NCBI RefSeq assembly: GCF_900107395.1
Contig: NZ_FNPW01000010.1
Span: 62,001 to 126,000 of the forward strand
Reading direction: 5' to 3'
DNA: 64,000 nucleotides
From: Pseudomonas sp. NFIX28
Lineage (GTDB): Bacteria; Pseudomonadota; Gammaproteobacteria; Pseudomonadales; Pseudomonadaceae
Within the stretch, counting starts at the first letter, position 1. Every line of letters begins with the position of its first letter. This document shows, piece after piece, positions 43,927-55,344 of this stretch. Both the position numbers and the translations under genes were made by a program. The notes beneath the pieces were generated by a model. That model worked only from the letters and a program-made list of their open reading frames with translations, did not search any database and was not told where the DNA came from.

Positions 43927-44247
43927 TCAAGCCAGTATTTCGAGGCCGTGCTTTTGCACGATGCTCAGGAGTTTCAACGCCATGCCGCTCGGGTGCTTCT
44001 CGCCGGACTCCCACTGTTTCACCGTGGACGCGCTGGTGTTCAGGTAGCGGGCGAAAACCGGTTGGCTGACGTTATTGCGCTCGCGCAGCAGCTTGATCTG
44101 CTCCGCGGGAATGTTCGCCGGCACGGGCGCGATACACGCCTCATCGAACTGGCGCATGGTGGTTTTGCCGATGGCGCCGATGGCGTGCAGGGCACTGGCC
44201 GACTCGTGTATCGATTCAAGGGCTTCAGTCTTGAATGGCTTGCTCAT
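43927..44247 (-). CDS. HigA-type XRE antitoxin
   Basis: A 106-residue protein from ATG 44247 (MSKPFKTEALESIHESASAL). The C-terminal half is an XRE helix-turn-helix (QIKLLRERNNVSQPVFARYL; STVKQWESGEKHPSG). It binds its operator and neutralises the cognate toxin. The gene overlaps the 3' end of the toxin gene by 23 bases, toxin first, as in higBA. The antitoxin frame is intact although the toxin frame is broken. Confidence 0.85.
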   Translation of the reverse strand: MSKPFKTEALESIHESASALHAIGAIGKTTMRQFDEACIAPVPANIPAEQIKLLRERNNVSQPVFARYLNTSASTVKQWESGEKHPSGMALKLLSIVQKHGLEILA

Positions 44248-44595
44248 GTCTGATCTCCACAAACGCGTTCATCTCGAGTAGCTGCTGGACCTGCCAACCA
44301 TCCAGCCCTTCGTAGGCCTTGGCCAGCGCGCGGAATGCCTGCAGTTCCTGGTGGCTGATATTGCTCTGGTCCTGTTTGGCGAACAGGAACTGGAACACCC
44401 AGTAGCGCCGGCCCCTGGCCAGGACAATCGAACGATGGCGGTTGGCGTTCAGGCGTTTTTCCAGACCCCGCCACCCAGGTCATCAGCCTGGCCTTTGCAC
44501 AACTCACTGAATGCGGCCAGCAACTGGTCGTCATGGATCAAGGCTTTTTTAGCCGCGACAGCAAAACCTTTGGTTTTGAACAACCTGATGCTCAT
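44225..44595 (-). pseudogene. HigB/RelE-type toxin gene with a frameshift
   Basis: From ATG 44595 the frame reads MSIRLFKTKGFAVAAKKALI and continues to GGGVWKNA then a stop at codon 49. Adding one A to the five-A run after TGG (minus strand, near 44456-44460) restores the expected continuation WKKRLNANRHRSIVLARGRR through YWVFQFLFAKQDQSNIS and EGLDGWQVQQL to a stop at 44225-44227. The restored protein (about 123 residues) is a PF06296-like RelE/HigB mRNA interferase. Either the toxin is inactivated or the homopolymer is a sequencing error. Confidence 0.8.
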
Positions 44596-44614
44596 GGCTT
44601 CCCTTCCCAAAAAC

Positions 44615-44631
44615 ATACCACTCAGTGGTAT
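44615..44631. promoter_or_regulatory. Operator palindrome of the toxin-antitoxin operon
   Basis: ATACCACT-C-AGTGGTAT is a perfect 17-base palindrome 20 bases upstream of the toxin start. TA operons are autoregulated by antitoxin binding at such sites; binding is inferred. Confidence 0.65.
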
Positions 44632-44770
44632 ATGAGTTCAACCCAAGCTGCCCGGTGGTCTTACGCCCCAACAGCCCCCCGCCGTCCTGGCGGATGAGCC
44701 TAAGGAACCTTGCCTGGATGATGGCCTTCAAGGCCTGATGACGGTTTTGCAAAAGCCCGAGACAAAAAAA

Positions 44771-44800
44771 CGCCCCGTGCGAAAAATCGGACACGGGGCG
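44771..44800 (-). terminator. Terminator of the aminotransferase operon
   Basis: CGCCCCGTG (44771-44779) and CACGGGGCG (44792-44800) form a 9-base-pair stem; on the minus strand it is followed by a run of seven T. It closes the leftward MOSC-aminotransferase operon. Confidence 0.88.
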
Positions 44801-44872
44801 ATGCGTTATACCGCGAGACGGTTCGGGAATTCTGTCAGGCCTGGATGGGATAAGACGGGACCAGGGCCGGCT

Positions 44873-46156
44873 TCAAACCACCAGCCCCTTGCGGCATTGC
44901 AGCTGCGCGGTGCGTACCCGCGAAAAGGCCCGCGCCAGGCGCAGCAGCATTTCATCGATGTTGGCCTTGCTCACCGTCAGCGCCGGGGTAAAGCGCAGGC
45001 AGTCCGGTTGGATCGCGGCCAGCAACAGGCCTTCGTAGCGGGCAGCCTTGACCACGGCCTCGGCCGAGTCGTCGGCCAGGCTCAGCCCCCAGAACAAGCC
45101 CTGCCCACGCAGTTCTCCCTGGGCATAACGATTCGCCAGGCGGGCCAGCCCTTCGCGCAAATACTGGCCGTGGTCCCGCACATGTTCGAGGAAGCTGTGG
45201 TCCAGCACGCTGTCGAGCACCGCCAGGCCCGCCGCGGTCATCAGCGCATTGCCATGATGGGTGCCGTCCAGCTCGCCGACCTCGAAGCAGCAGGCGCTGC
45301 CGCGCGCCAGCAAAGCCGCCAGCGGCACACCACCGCCGAGGCCTTTGCCCAGGGTCACGATGTCGGCGCGCACGCCGTAGAGCTGTTCGGCCAGCACAGT
45401 GCCGCAGCGACCAATGCCGGTCTGCACTTCGTCCAGGATCAAGAGAATGCCCAGCTCGCGACACAGGCGCTCGACTCCCTTGAGGTAATGCTCGGTCGCC
45501 GGTATCACCCCGGCCTCACCCTGGATCGGCTCGAGCATGATCGCCACGGTCTGCGCGTCGACGGCCGCATGCAATGCCGGCAAGTCATTGAAGGGAACAT
45601 GGCTGAAACCCGCCAGCTGAGGCTCGAAACGATTGCCGATGCTGGTGCTGGCCGATGCCGACATGGCCGCGAAGCTGCGACCGTGACAGCTGCCACTGGC
45701 GGTGATGATCTTCGCGGCCCCGCCGCGATGCAGCTGCCCCCATTTGCGGGCCAGCTTGATTGCCGCCTCGCAGGCCTCGCTGCCGCTACTCAGCAGATAG
45801 GCCTGGTCGCTGCCGGTGCTTTGGCACAAGCGCTCACTGAGGTTGAGCATGCCACGGTTGTAAAAACCCGAACCCGGGTTGATCAGCGACTGGGCCTGGG
45901 CCGTCAGCGCCTTGACCAGCGCTGATGGGCTATGGCCGAGGCTGTTGGCGGCATTGCCCTGGACGAAATCGAGATACGCACGGTCATCGCTGTCCCACAG
46001 CCATGAGCCCTGGCCACGCACAAAGACTGGTTGGGGTCGCAGGACGCTGGGCATCAGGCACTCGCTGGAAAGGGTATCGCTCATCGGCGACAGGCAGGGT
46101 TCGAGCGTCAGATCGTCGAGGCTCGGTTGTGGGCGACGCAGGCTGAACAGATTCAT
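44873..46156 (-). CDS. Class III PLP aminotransferase (acetylornithine/aspartate type)
   Basis: A 427-residue protein from ATG 46156 (MNLFSLRRPQPSLDD); GGAGGGG lies upstream. ATG 46084 is an alternative. PLP residues are visible: GSEACEAAIKLAR for phosphate binding, LILDEVQTGIGR with the Asp, and TLGKGLGGGVPLAA with the Schiff-base Lys. It resembles ArgD-like enzymes. It overlaps the MOSC gene by 4 bases. A homologous gene near pqq in P. fluorescens B16 was, as I recall, called pqqI; a PQQ role is unproven. Confidence 0.85.
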   Translation of the reverse strand: MNLFSLRRPQPSLDDLTLEPCLSPMSDTLSSECLMPSVLRPQPVFVRGQGSWLWDSDDRAYLDFVQGNAANSLGHSPSALVKALTAQAQSLINPGSGFYNRGMLNLSERLCQSTGSDQAYLLSSGSEACEAAIKLARKWGQLHRGGAAKIITASGSCHGRSFAAMSASASTSIGNRFEPQLAGFSHVPFNDLPALHAAVDAQTVAIMLEPIQGEAGVIPATEHYLKGVERLCRELGILLILDEVQTGIGRCGTVLAEQLYGVRADIVTLGKGLGGGVPLAALLARGSACCFEVGELDGTHHGNALMTAAGLAVLDSVLDHSFLEHVRDHGQYLREGLARLANRYAQGELRGQGLFWGLSLADDSAEAVVKAARYEGLLLAAIQPDCLRFTPALTVSKANIDEMLLRLARAFSRVRTAQLQCRKGLVV

Positions 46157-46851
46157 GCGCTCAACCCCTCCAGCGGCAGCCCCAACAGGCGCGCGGACCA
46201 ATCCTCTACCAGGCCGGTACGCATGCGTTTGTTCGCAATGTCGCGCCAACGCGATGCCAGGGCCGGACAGCCCACCAGTTTCTTCAAACCCGCATGCTCC
46301 AGAGGTTCTCGATAAAAACAGCGCAAGGCCCAGGCCACGGTCAGCCCCGGGTAGCTGCGCTGGATCAGTTCGAAGGGCTGATCGGCACTGACGAAGCCGG
46401 GTTTGAGCACCCGGTAGAACCAGCCGCAGCGACCGCTGTTTTGCGCCTGTTGCGGCAGGTCGGGAAGGCCCCAGCGATGGCTCAGGCGATAACAGGGCGA
46501 ACGCGGCTGGCTGACCTGCAGCAGCGCCCCGCCCCAGCGGAACATGTCGCCCAGGCACACCTGTTCCTCGGTCAGGCCGTGGGTGGACAGGTTCTCGCCA
46601 AAGGCCGGGGCACACCAGTCGATCTGTGGATAACGCTTGCGCCAGTAGCTGTAGTGCTCGGCGGGATAATGGTGCAGCGCCCGCTCCGGACCGGTATGAA
46701 AGCGTGGGTCGCCGTGTTCGTCGCTGCCCAGGCCCTGAGGCCACAACCAGAGTCGGTTTGCAACCGGACGTTTGTCCGTATCGCTGATCAAACCCTGTCC
46801 GAGGTTTTTTGCCTTGCCTATGTAAACACCATCCACGTCAACGGTATTCAT
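46153..46851 (-). CDS. MOSC-domain protein, YiiM-like
   Basis: A 232-residue protein. The MOSC core includes FGENLSTHGL and the conserved Cys in RSPCYRLSHRW. MOSC proteins bind molybdenum cofactor or handle sulfur; YiiM-type members reduce N-hydroxylated compounds. It is the first gene of a leftward operon with the aminotransferase and is divergent from a LysR gene. Confidence 0.88.
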   Translation of the reverse strand: MNTVDVDGVYIGKAKNLGQGLISDTDKRPVANRLWLWPQGLGSDEHGDPRFHTGPERALHHYPAEHYSYWRKRYPQIDWCAPAFGENLSTHGLTEEQVCLGDMFRWGGALLQVSQPRSPCYRLSHRWGLPDLPQQAQNSGRCGWFYRVLKPGFVSADQPFELIQRSYPGLTVAWALRCFYREPLEHAGLKKLVGCPALASRWRDIANKRMRTGLVEDWSARLLGLPLEGLSA

Positions 46852-46953
46852 CGCGCCTTCTGGCCCTGTAAGCCCTGTGAATAGGGGTTAGACTAGGCCT
46901 CTTCGGGATATCGGGCCATTTCGATTTTCCAGCTTTTTCGATAAGAAGAACTT

Positions 46954-47862
46954 ATGGATTTTAAACAACTGCGTTATTTCGTCGCGGTGTATGAAGAGGG
47001 GCACGTGGGACGTGCCGCCGAACGCTTGTCGATCTCCCAACCCGCGCTCTCGCAACAGATCCGTCAGCTGGAACAGAACCTCGACGTCAGCCTGTTCGAA
47101 CGCAGCAGCAAGCGCCTGCTTCCGACCCTGGCGGCCCACACTTTGTACAACCATGCCCTGCCCTTGCTCGACGGCATGCAGCGGGCTCGTGAAGCGCTGG
47201 GCAACTTCAAGGGCCAGGCCCTGCGCACGCTGGCGATCGGCGTACTGCAAACCGTGCACAGCAGCCTGGTGCCGCAAATGCTCGAACGGGTGCGCAAGGC
47301 CCAGCCGCACCTGGTGGTGCAGATCTACGAACTGACCGGCCTGGAAATCGAACGGCGTCTGCTCAACGGCTCGCTGGATATCGGTATCAGTTATCTGCCG
47401 CCGCGCCAGCCGGGGTTGCATGGCGTGCAGCTCTACGAAGACGAGCTGACCCTGGTGATTCCCGCCGAACATCCCCTGCGCGAATTCAAGAAGGTCTCCA
47501 TGAGCCAGGCGGCGGAGCTGCCCATGCTGTTGCTGGGCGAGGAATTCCAGATACGCCAGATCTGGCAGGCGCAACTGGCCAATCTCGGACGGCGGCCCCA
47601 GGTGCAGGCGGAACTGAACAACATGGCGGGGATTCTCGACAGCCTGCCCAATACACGCCTGGCGACTGTGCTGCCAGGGCGTTCGCGGCAGACCCACAGC
47701 CACCCGGACCTGCTATGGAAACCGCTGAGCGAACCGAGGGTGCCCTTGAAAGTGGGGCTGGTATGTCGCGATGTACAACGTCAGCAGGCAACCCTGGAGT
47801 TGCTGCGAACCTTGCTGGAAGAGCAGATGAGTGGCCCGATGCCTCTGGAGGGGCTGGGCTGA
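46954..47862 (+). CDS. LysR-family transcriptional regulator
   Basis: A 302-residue protein with the LysR helix-turn-helix (MDFKQLRYFVAVYEEGHVGR; ERLSISQPALSQQIRQLE) and a periplasmic-binding-type effector domain. It is divergent from MOSC-aminotransferase across 102 bases, so it probably controls that operon. Its effector is unknown; the segment ALGNFKGQALRTLAIGVLQT is typical of CynR/CbbR-like members. Confidence 0.88.
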   Translation: MDFKQLRYFVAVYEEGHVGRAAERLSISQPALSQQIRQLEQNLDVSLFERSSKRLLPTLAAHTLYNHALPLLDGMQRAREALGNFKGQALRTLAIGVLQTVHSSLVPQMLERVRKAQPHLVVQIYELTGLEIERRLLNGSLDIGISYLPPRQPGLHGVQLYEDELTLVIPAEHPLREFKKVSMSQAAELPMLLLGEEFQIRQIWQAQLANLGRRPQVQAELNNMAGILDSLPNTRLATVLPGRSRQTHSHPDLLWKPLSEPRVPLKVGLVCRDVQRQQATLELLRTLLEEQMSGPMPLEGLG

Positions 47863-47894
47863 AGCTGCGCGGATAAAAAACGCGGGCAAAAGAA

Positions 47895-47914
47895 AACCCC
47901 GCCGAAGCGGGGCT
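47895..47914. terminator. Bidirectional terminator
   Basis: AACCCCGC-CGAA-GCGGGGCTTT with T-rich flank on the minus strand (TTTTCTTTT). It ends the LysR gene and may serve the leftward acyl-CoA dehydrogenase gene at 48100. Confidence 0.75.
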
Positions 47915-48099
47915 TTGCAGACTGTTTCCCTGACATCCTTTTCACTCCGCCGTCCTGGCGGAATCCTACGTGTCCGTGTTATTGCTTTGCGCTTCCTGCG
48001 CGACGTCCATGTGAAGTAGATTAGCCCTGGATCCAATCTGCCGATATGGGTGATTAGCAGCACGTCATGTAAGAGAAAGCTTACATAACATGCTCGGGT

Positions 48100-49878
<1,779 letters not shown>

Positions 49879-50079
49879 GGCAAACCTCGCAAGATCTAAA
49901 CAAGTGGAGCCAAACGGCCCCATTCACGAAACCTCGAGTGTACCCGAACAACTTTTGCGACACATAGGGTCAACTAGTGACCTTTATGTAATTTTTAGTC
50001 ACCGAAATCACCCGCACGCCCGCACCTGCAAAAATCCGCAGGGGCAGGCCTGCCCGTGTGTGGCGGACGCCCCTAAAAA

Positions 50080-51876
50080 CTAGAGCGCAAACAGCTCCGC
50101 CGGCAACTTCATCAAGCAGTCGCTGCCTGCCTCGATCGCCGCCTGATGACTCGCGGTGCGTGGCAGCAAGCGCTTGAAGTAGAACTCGCAGGTCGCCAGC
50201 TTGGCCTGGCAGTAATCGGCGTCTTCTGCACCGGCATCGAGCCGGGCCTGAGCCACCAGCGCCATGCGCAGCCACAGGTAGGCAAGAATGATGTAACCGC
50301 TGTACATCAAGTAGTCCAGTGCCGCGGCCCCGACTTCGTCGGGTTTTTTCAGCGCCGCCATCCCGACCTTGGTCGTCAGCGCGCCCCACTGCTGGTTGAG
50401 CCCGTCGAGCTGGGCCACATAGCCCTTGAGCTGTGGATGCTCGGCATGGGCCGCACAGAATTTATGGACGATCCTGGTGAAGCCCATCAACAGCTTGCCC
50501 TGGCTGCCGAGCACCTTGCGCCCCAGCAGGTCCAGGGCCTGGATGCCGTTGGTTCCTTCATAGATCGGCGCGATGCGGCAGTCGCGCACCAGTTGCTCCA
50601 TGCCCCATTCACGGATGAAACCATGACCGCCAAACACCTGCATGCCGTGGTTGGTCACCTCCAGCCCGGTTTCGGTCATGAAGGCCTTGCAGATCGGTGT
50701 CAGGAACGCCAACAGGTTCTCGGCATCCTGGCGCTGGGCTTCGTCGGCGGCCAGGTGCGCCACATCCAGCAACTGCGCGGTGAAATAAGCCAGGGCACGA
50801 TTGCCTTCGTTGAAGGCTTTCATGGTCAGCAACATGCGCCGCACATCGGGGTGGACAATGATCGGGTCGGCGGCTTTGTCCGGCGCCTTCGGCCCGGTCA
50901 GCGAGCGCATCTGCAGACGGTCGTTGGCGTATTTGATCGCCCCCTGGAAACTTGCCTCGCCCAGGCACAGCCCCTGCATGCCGGTACCGAGGCGCGCGTG
51001 GTTCATCATGGTGAACATGCAGTTCAGGCCCTTGTTGGCCTCACCGATGAGGAACCCCTTGGCGCCATCGAAGTTCAGCACGCAAGTGGCCGAGGCCTTG
51101 ATACCCATCTTGTGTTCGATGGAGCCGCAACTCACGCCGTTGCGCTCGCCCGCCTGGCCTTCGGCGTCAGGCAGGAACTTGGGCACGATAAACAGCGAAA
51201 TGCCCTTGGTGCCCGCCGGCGCGTCCGGCAGCTTGGCCAGCACCAGGTGAATGATGTTTTCGCTCATGTCGTGCTCGCCGGCCGAAATGAAAATCTTGCT
51301 GCCGGAGACCGCATAGCTGCCGTCGGCCTGGGGCACGGCGCGGGTCTTGATGATGCCCAGGTCGGTGCCGCAATGGGCTTCGGTCAGGCACATGGTGCCG
51401 GTCCATTGGCCGGCGGTGAGCTTGCTCAGGTAGGTGTGTTTCTGTTCTTCGCTGCCGTGGGCATGAACCGCCGACATGGCGCCGTGGGTCAGGCCCGGGT
51501 ACATGCCCCAGGAGGTGTTGCTGGAGCCGACCATCTCGCTGATCACCAGCCCCAGCGAATGCGGCAGGCCCTGGCCGCCGTAGCTCGGGTCCGCCGCCAG
51601 GCCATGCCAGCCGCCCTCCACATATTGGGCGAAAGCCTGCTTGAAGCCCTTAGGCGTAGTGACCACGCCATTGTCGAAATGACAGCCCTCTTCATCGCCC
51701 GAGCGATTCAGCGGCGCCAACACGTTTTCACAAAACTTCGCCCCCTCCTCGAGGATCGCGGCGACCATGTCCGGGCTGGCATCGCTGGCCCCCAGGGCGG
51801 CGTAGGCGGTGTGAAAGTCAAAGACGTGGTCGATCAGAAAGCGCATGTCGCGCAGGGGAGCTTTGTACTCAGGCAT
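50080..51876 (-). CDS. Acyl-CoA dehydrogenase, long type, copy 2
   Basis: A 598-residue protein from ATG 51876 (MPEYKAPLRDMRFLIDHVF). CLTEAHCGTDLG, KIFISAGEHDMSENI and QVFGGHGFIREWGME mark the FAD and substrate domains; the catalytic base region agrees with copy 1. It lies upstream of copy 1 on the same strand with about 200 bases between, so they may be separately transcribed. It differs from copy 1 mainly in the C-terminal helical domain. Confidence 0.88.
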   Translation of the reverse strand: MPEYKAPLRDMRFLIDHVFDFHTAYAALGASDASPDMVAAILEEGAKFCENVLAPLNRSGDEEGCHFDNGVVTTPKGFKQAFAQYVEGGWHGLAADPSYGGQGLPHSLGLVISEMVGSSNTSWGMYPGLTHGAMSAVHAHGSEEQKHTYLSKLTAGQWTGTMCLTEAHCGTDLGIIKTRAVPQADGSYAVSGSKIFISAGEHDMSENIIHLVLAKLPDAPAGTKGISLFIVPKFLPDAEGQAGERNGVSCGSIEHKMGIKASATCVLNFDGAKGFLIGEANKGLNCMFTMMNHARLGTGMQGLCLGEASFQGAIKYANDRLQMRSLTGPKAPDKAADPIIVHPDVRRMLLTMKAFNEGNRALAYFTAQLLDVAHLAADEAQRQDAENLLAFLTPICKAFMTETGLEVTNHGMQVFGGHGFIREWGMEQLVRDCRIAPIYEGTNGIQALDLLGRKVLGSQGKLLMGFTRIVHKFCAAHAEHPQLKGYVAQLDGLNQQWGALTTKVGMAALKKPDEVGAAALDYLMYSGYIILAYLWLRMALVAQARLDAGAEDADYCQAKLATCEFYFKRLLPRTASHQAAIEAGSDCLMKLPAELFAL

Positions 51877-51966
51877 GGTCGTTTCTCCGGCAGCAGATCG
51901 ATCCAACCTACTGCCGCGCTTGCGGCCTGCCAATCACAGTCCAGACGCTGAATGCGCCGTTATCAC

Positions 51967-53259
51967 TCAACCCGCTGCCGTGTCCATGCGCACCGCGCCA
52001 CGGCGGTTCTGACCGAAGGCCATGACGCAGTTACGCCCCGCGCCCTTGGCGCTGTACAGCGCCTGGTCGGCGGATTTGAGCACTTCCTCCGGCGAACGGT
52101 GCTCCATCTGCCGCTCGGCGACGCCGATACTGACGGTCACCGACACGCTGGACGCCGCGGCGCCCCCTCGGCGCTGGCGTCCCTGCTGATCGTCCTGGGG
52201 GCGGTTTTCCTGATTGCGCAACTGGATGCTGTAGTTGGCGATGGTCTCGCGAATGACCTCCAAATGCGGCATGCATTCTTCGAGGGTCTTGCCGGCGAAC
52301 ACCACCGCAAATTCCTCGCCGCCATAACGGTAGGCACGACCGCCGCCGCTGACCTTCGACAGCTTGCTGGCTACCAGGCGCAGCACCTGATCGCCGACAT
52401 CGTGGCCGTGGGTGTCGTTGAATTTCTTGAAGTGATCGACATCGCTCATCGCCAGCACATAGTTGCGCCCCAGGCGTTGCATGCGCTCGTTCAAGGCCCG
52501 GCGGCCGGGCAAGCCGGTCAACTCGTCGCGAAAGGCCATTTGATACGCCTCATGGGCAACGGCCGAGGCGATCATCAGCATCACCTGGCTGCACATGATG
52601 TTCAGGGTGAACGGCAGGATGAACGTCTTGGGCAGCATCCAGAACAGGCCCAGCAAACCGACCAACTGCGCCGCATGCAGCGGGCGCGGGTTGCGCCAGT
52701 ACTGGATCGCCAGCAACAGGAAGGCCGCGATAAACACCGGGTACGACAGCTGGATCAGGCTCATCCAGGCGCCATGCAGGGCCGGCCAACGGATTTCCGC
52801 CAGCCAGGCCAGCAGCGCCTGGGGATAACTTTGCTCCAGACCCAGCGCCACGCTGCCGAAAGCGAGCAAGACGGCAAACCGCGCCACCATGTCCTGGAAC
52901 AGATGGGTGCGCTCCTGCCAGGCCGCAAACAGGCCAAACAGCAGCGGTAACAGCAAGCAGACCAGGTGGAACACCACGGCCGCATCCTCGCGGACCTTGC
53001 CGTTGTCGCGGTAGTAATCGGTCTGGGTATCGAGCAGGAAATAGGCGATGTACACTGTGACCATCAGGAACAGTTCACGCTGGCGCCGGTACACCGCGCA
53101 ATAAGCCCCGCCGAGCAGCAGCACCAGGGTCGGCAAGACGTTGAACAGCGAGGTGAAGAAGACGTTGAGGTCCTTGACGTAGGCAGCCGCGAGCCCCGCA
53201 AGCAAGAGTAACAATGACGGCAAAAAATGGCTGAAACGTACAGCAGAAGAACGCGGCAA
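51967..53259 (-). CDS. Membrane diguanylate cyclase (GGDEF)
   Basis: A 430-residue protein with about eight hydrophobic membrane segments in the first 240 residues and a GGDEF domain behind (DVDHFKKFNDTHGHDVGDQV; RYGGEEFAVVF). The GGEEF signature implies an active cyclase making c-di-GMP. There is no RxxD inhibitory site five residues before it. It sits between two acyl-CoA dehydrogenase genes, in the same order as in other pseudomonads. Confidence 0.87.
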   Translation of the reverse strand: MPRSSAVRFSHFLPSLLLLLAGLAAAYVKDLNVFFTSLFNVLPTLVLLLGGAYCAVYRRQRELFLMVTVYIAYFLLDTQTDYYRDNGKVREDAAVVFHLVCLLLPLLFGLFAAWQERTHLFQDMVARFAVLLAFGSVALGLEQSYPQALLAWLAEIRWPALHGAWMSLIQLSYPVFIAAFLLLAIQYWRNPRPLHAAQLVGLLGLFWMLPKTFILPFTLNIMCSQVMLMIASAVAHEAYQMAFRDELTGLPGRRALNERMQRLGRNYVLAMSDVDHFKKFNDTHGHDVGDQVLRLVASKLSKVSGGGRAYRYGGEEFAVVFAGKTLEECMPHLEVIRETIANYSIQLRNQENRPQDDQQGRQRRGGAAASSVSVTVSIGVAERQMEHRSPEEVLKSADQALYSAKGAGRNCVMAFGQNRRGAVRMDTAAG

Positions 53260-53422
53260 GGTAAAGCTCCGACGCGGTTAAACAGTAGATGGCACTATGC
53301 CTTCACCGGGTATGGTTAAACAGCCCGAGTGTGATGCATGTCACATTGCCACTTCTGTAACGGCAGGGATCGGCTTCTTCTTAGCGTTTTAGTCGGATTA
53401 TTTTCAGATTTATCCCGCGCAC

Positions 53423-53456
53423 AAAAAAGCCGCCTCCCCCGAAGGAAAGGCGGCTT
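53423..53456 (-). terminator. Terminator of acyl-CoA dehydrogenase copy 3
   Basis: AGCCGCC ... GGCGGCT stem with six T after it on the minus strand, immediately downstream of the gene at 53478. Confidence 0.85.
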
Positions 53457-53477
53457 CTGAAGAGATGTCGCTAGGGC

Positions 53478-55283
53478 TTAGTAAGCCAGGCCGAAATCTT
53501 CTTCTTTCATGTCCATCAGGTTGTTGGCACCCGACAGCATGGTCGCAACGTGAGTGCGGGTACGCGGCAGGATGCGCTGGAAGTAGAAGCGCGCAGTCTG
53601 CAGCTTGGCGGTGTAGAACGCCTCTTCGGTGGTGCCGGCGGCCAGTTTCTCGGCAGCCAGGCGCGCCATGTCGGCCCAGAAGTACGCCAGGCAGGCATAA
53701 CCGGAGTACATCAGGTAGTCCACGGACGCGGCACCGACTTCCTCACGGTCTTTCATGGCAGCCATACCGACCTTCATGGTCAGCTCGCCCCATTCCTTGT
53801 TCAGTGCAGCCAGCGGCGCGACGAACTCTTTGACCGACTCGTTGCCTTCGTTGTTCTGGCAGAACTTGTGGACGATCTTGGTGAAGCCTTTCAGGGCTTC
53901 GCCTTGGGTCATCAGCACTTTACGGCCCAGCAGGTCCAGCGCCTGGATGCCGGTGGTGCCTTCGTACAGCATGGAAATGCGGCTGTCGCGGACGTTCTGC
54001 TCCATGCCCCACTCGGCGATGAAGCCGTGGCCACCGTAGATCTGCACGCCATGGTTGGCGGCCTCGAAGCCGACTTCAGTCATAAAGGCCTTGGCGATCG
54101 GAGTCATGAAGGCCAGCAGTGCGTCGGCTTTCTTCTTCTCTTCTTCGTCCACGCCGTACTTGACGATGTCGACCTGCTTGGCGGTGAAGTACACCATGGC
54201 ACGGTTGCCTTCGGCGAAAGCCTTCATGGTCAACAGCATGCGACGTACGTCAGGGTGCACGATGATCGGGTCGGCGGCCTTGTCCGGCGCTTTCGGGCCA
54301 GTCAGGGAACGCATTTGCAGACGATCGCGAGCGTATTTCAGGCCGCCCTGGAAACCGATCTCGGCGTGGGCCAGGCCTTGCAGCGCGGTACCCAGGCGAG
54401 CGGTGTTCATGAAGGTGAACATGCAGTTCAGGCCTTTGTTCGCCGGGCCGATCAGGAAACCGGTGGCCGCGTCGAAGTTCATCACGCAGGTGGCGTTGCC
54501 GTGGATACCCATCTTGTGTTCCAGGGAACCGCAGCTCACGGCGTTGCGCTGACCCACAGTGCCATCGGCGTTCGGCAGGAACTTCGGCACGATGAACAGC
54601 GAGATGCCTTTGGTACCAGCCGGTGCATCCGGCAGGCGGGCCAGAACGATGTGGACGATGTTGTCGGCCATGTCGTGTTCACCGGCCGAGATGAAGATCT
54701 TGGTGCCGGTGACTTTGTAGGAACCGTCGGCCTGAGGTTCGGCCTTGGTGCGCAGCATGCCCAGGTCGGTGCCGCAGTGCGGTTCGGTCAGGCACATGGT
54801 GCCGGTCCATTCGCCGGATACCAGCTTGGTCAGGTAAGCCTCTTGCTGCTCGGGCGTACCGTGTTCGGAAATAGTGTTCATCGCGCCATGGGACAGGCCT
54901 GGGTACATGCCCCACGACCAGTTGGCTTCGCCGACCATTTCGCTCACAGCCAGGCCCAGGGATTCCGGCAGGCCTTGGCCGCCATGCTCGACATCGTGAG
55001 CCAGGCTTGGCCAGCCGCCTTCGACGAATTGCTTGTACGCCTCTTTGAAGCCAGTCGGGGTCTTAACGCCAGACTCGCTCCAGGTGCAGCCTTCCAGGTC
55101 ACCCACACGGTTCAGAGGGGCCAGTACCTGCTCACAAAACTTCGCGCCTTCCTCGAGGATGGCGTCAACCATGTCTGGAGTAGCGTCCTGGCAAGCCGGC
55201 AGGCTCTGATAGTGCGCTTCATAGCCGAGCAGCTCGTCACGAACGAAGCGAATATCACGCAAGGGGGCCTTGTAGTCAGGCAT
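53478..55283 (-). CDS. Acyl-CoA dehydrogenase, long type, copy 3
   Basis: A 601-residue protein (MPDYKAPLRDIRFVRDELLG). FAD/substrate motifs CLTEPHCGTDLG, KIFISAGEHDMADNI and QIYGGHGFIAEWGMEQ are intact. It matches the gene adjoining bioD-side hypothetical genes in P. aeruginosa (PA0506), reported to be under the fatty-acid-responsive regulator PsrA. Two PsrA-like boxes upstream support beta-oxidation of fatty acids as its role. Confidence 0.9.
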   Translation of the reverse strand: MPDYKAPLRDIRFVRDELLGYEAHYQSLPACQDATPDMVDAILEEGAKFCEQVLAPLNRVGDLEGCTWSESGVKTPTGFKEAYKQFVEGGWPSLAHDVEHGGQGLPESLGLAVSEMVGEANWSWGMYPGLSHGAMNTISEHGTPEQQEAYLTKLVSGEWTGTMCLTEPHCGTDLGMLRTKAEPQADGSYKVTGTKIFISAGEHDMADNIVHIVLARLPDAPAGTKGISLFIVPKFLPNADGTVGQRNAVSCGSLEHKMGIHGNATCVMNFDAATGFLIGPANKGLNCMFTFMNTARLGTALQGLAHAEIGFQGGLKYARDRLQMRSLTGPKAPDKAADPIIVHPDVRRMLLTMKAFAEGNRAMVYFTAKQVDIVKYGVDEEEKKKADALLAFMTPIAKAFMTEVGFEAANHGVQIYGGHGFIAEWGMEQNVRDSRISMLYEGTTGIQALDLLGRKVLMTQGEALKGFTKIVHKFCQNNEGNESVKEFVAPLAALNKEWGELTMKVGMAAMKDREEVGAASVDYLMYSGYACLAYFWADMARLAAEKLAAGTTEEAFYTAKLQTARFYFQRILPRTRTHVATMLSGANNLMDMKEEDFGLAY

Positions 55284-55344
55284 AGCGATAAACCTCTGCT
55301 GATGTAACCGGGAATGAACGACCGCGTTGATTTATTGTGGCGGT

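Noticed and set aside
44738..45925. 395-codon plus-strand frame
   Set aside because: Antisense of the aminotransferase gene.
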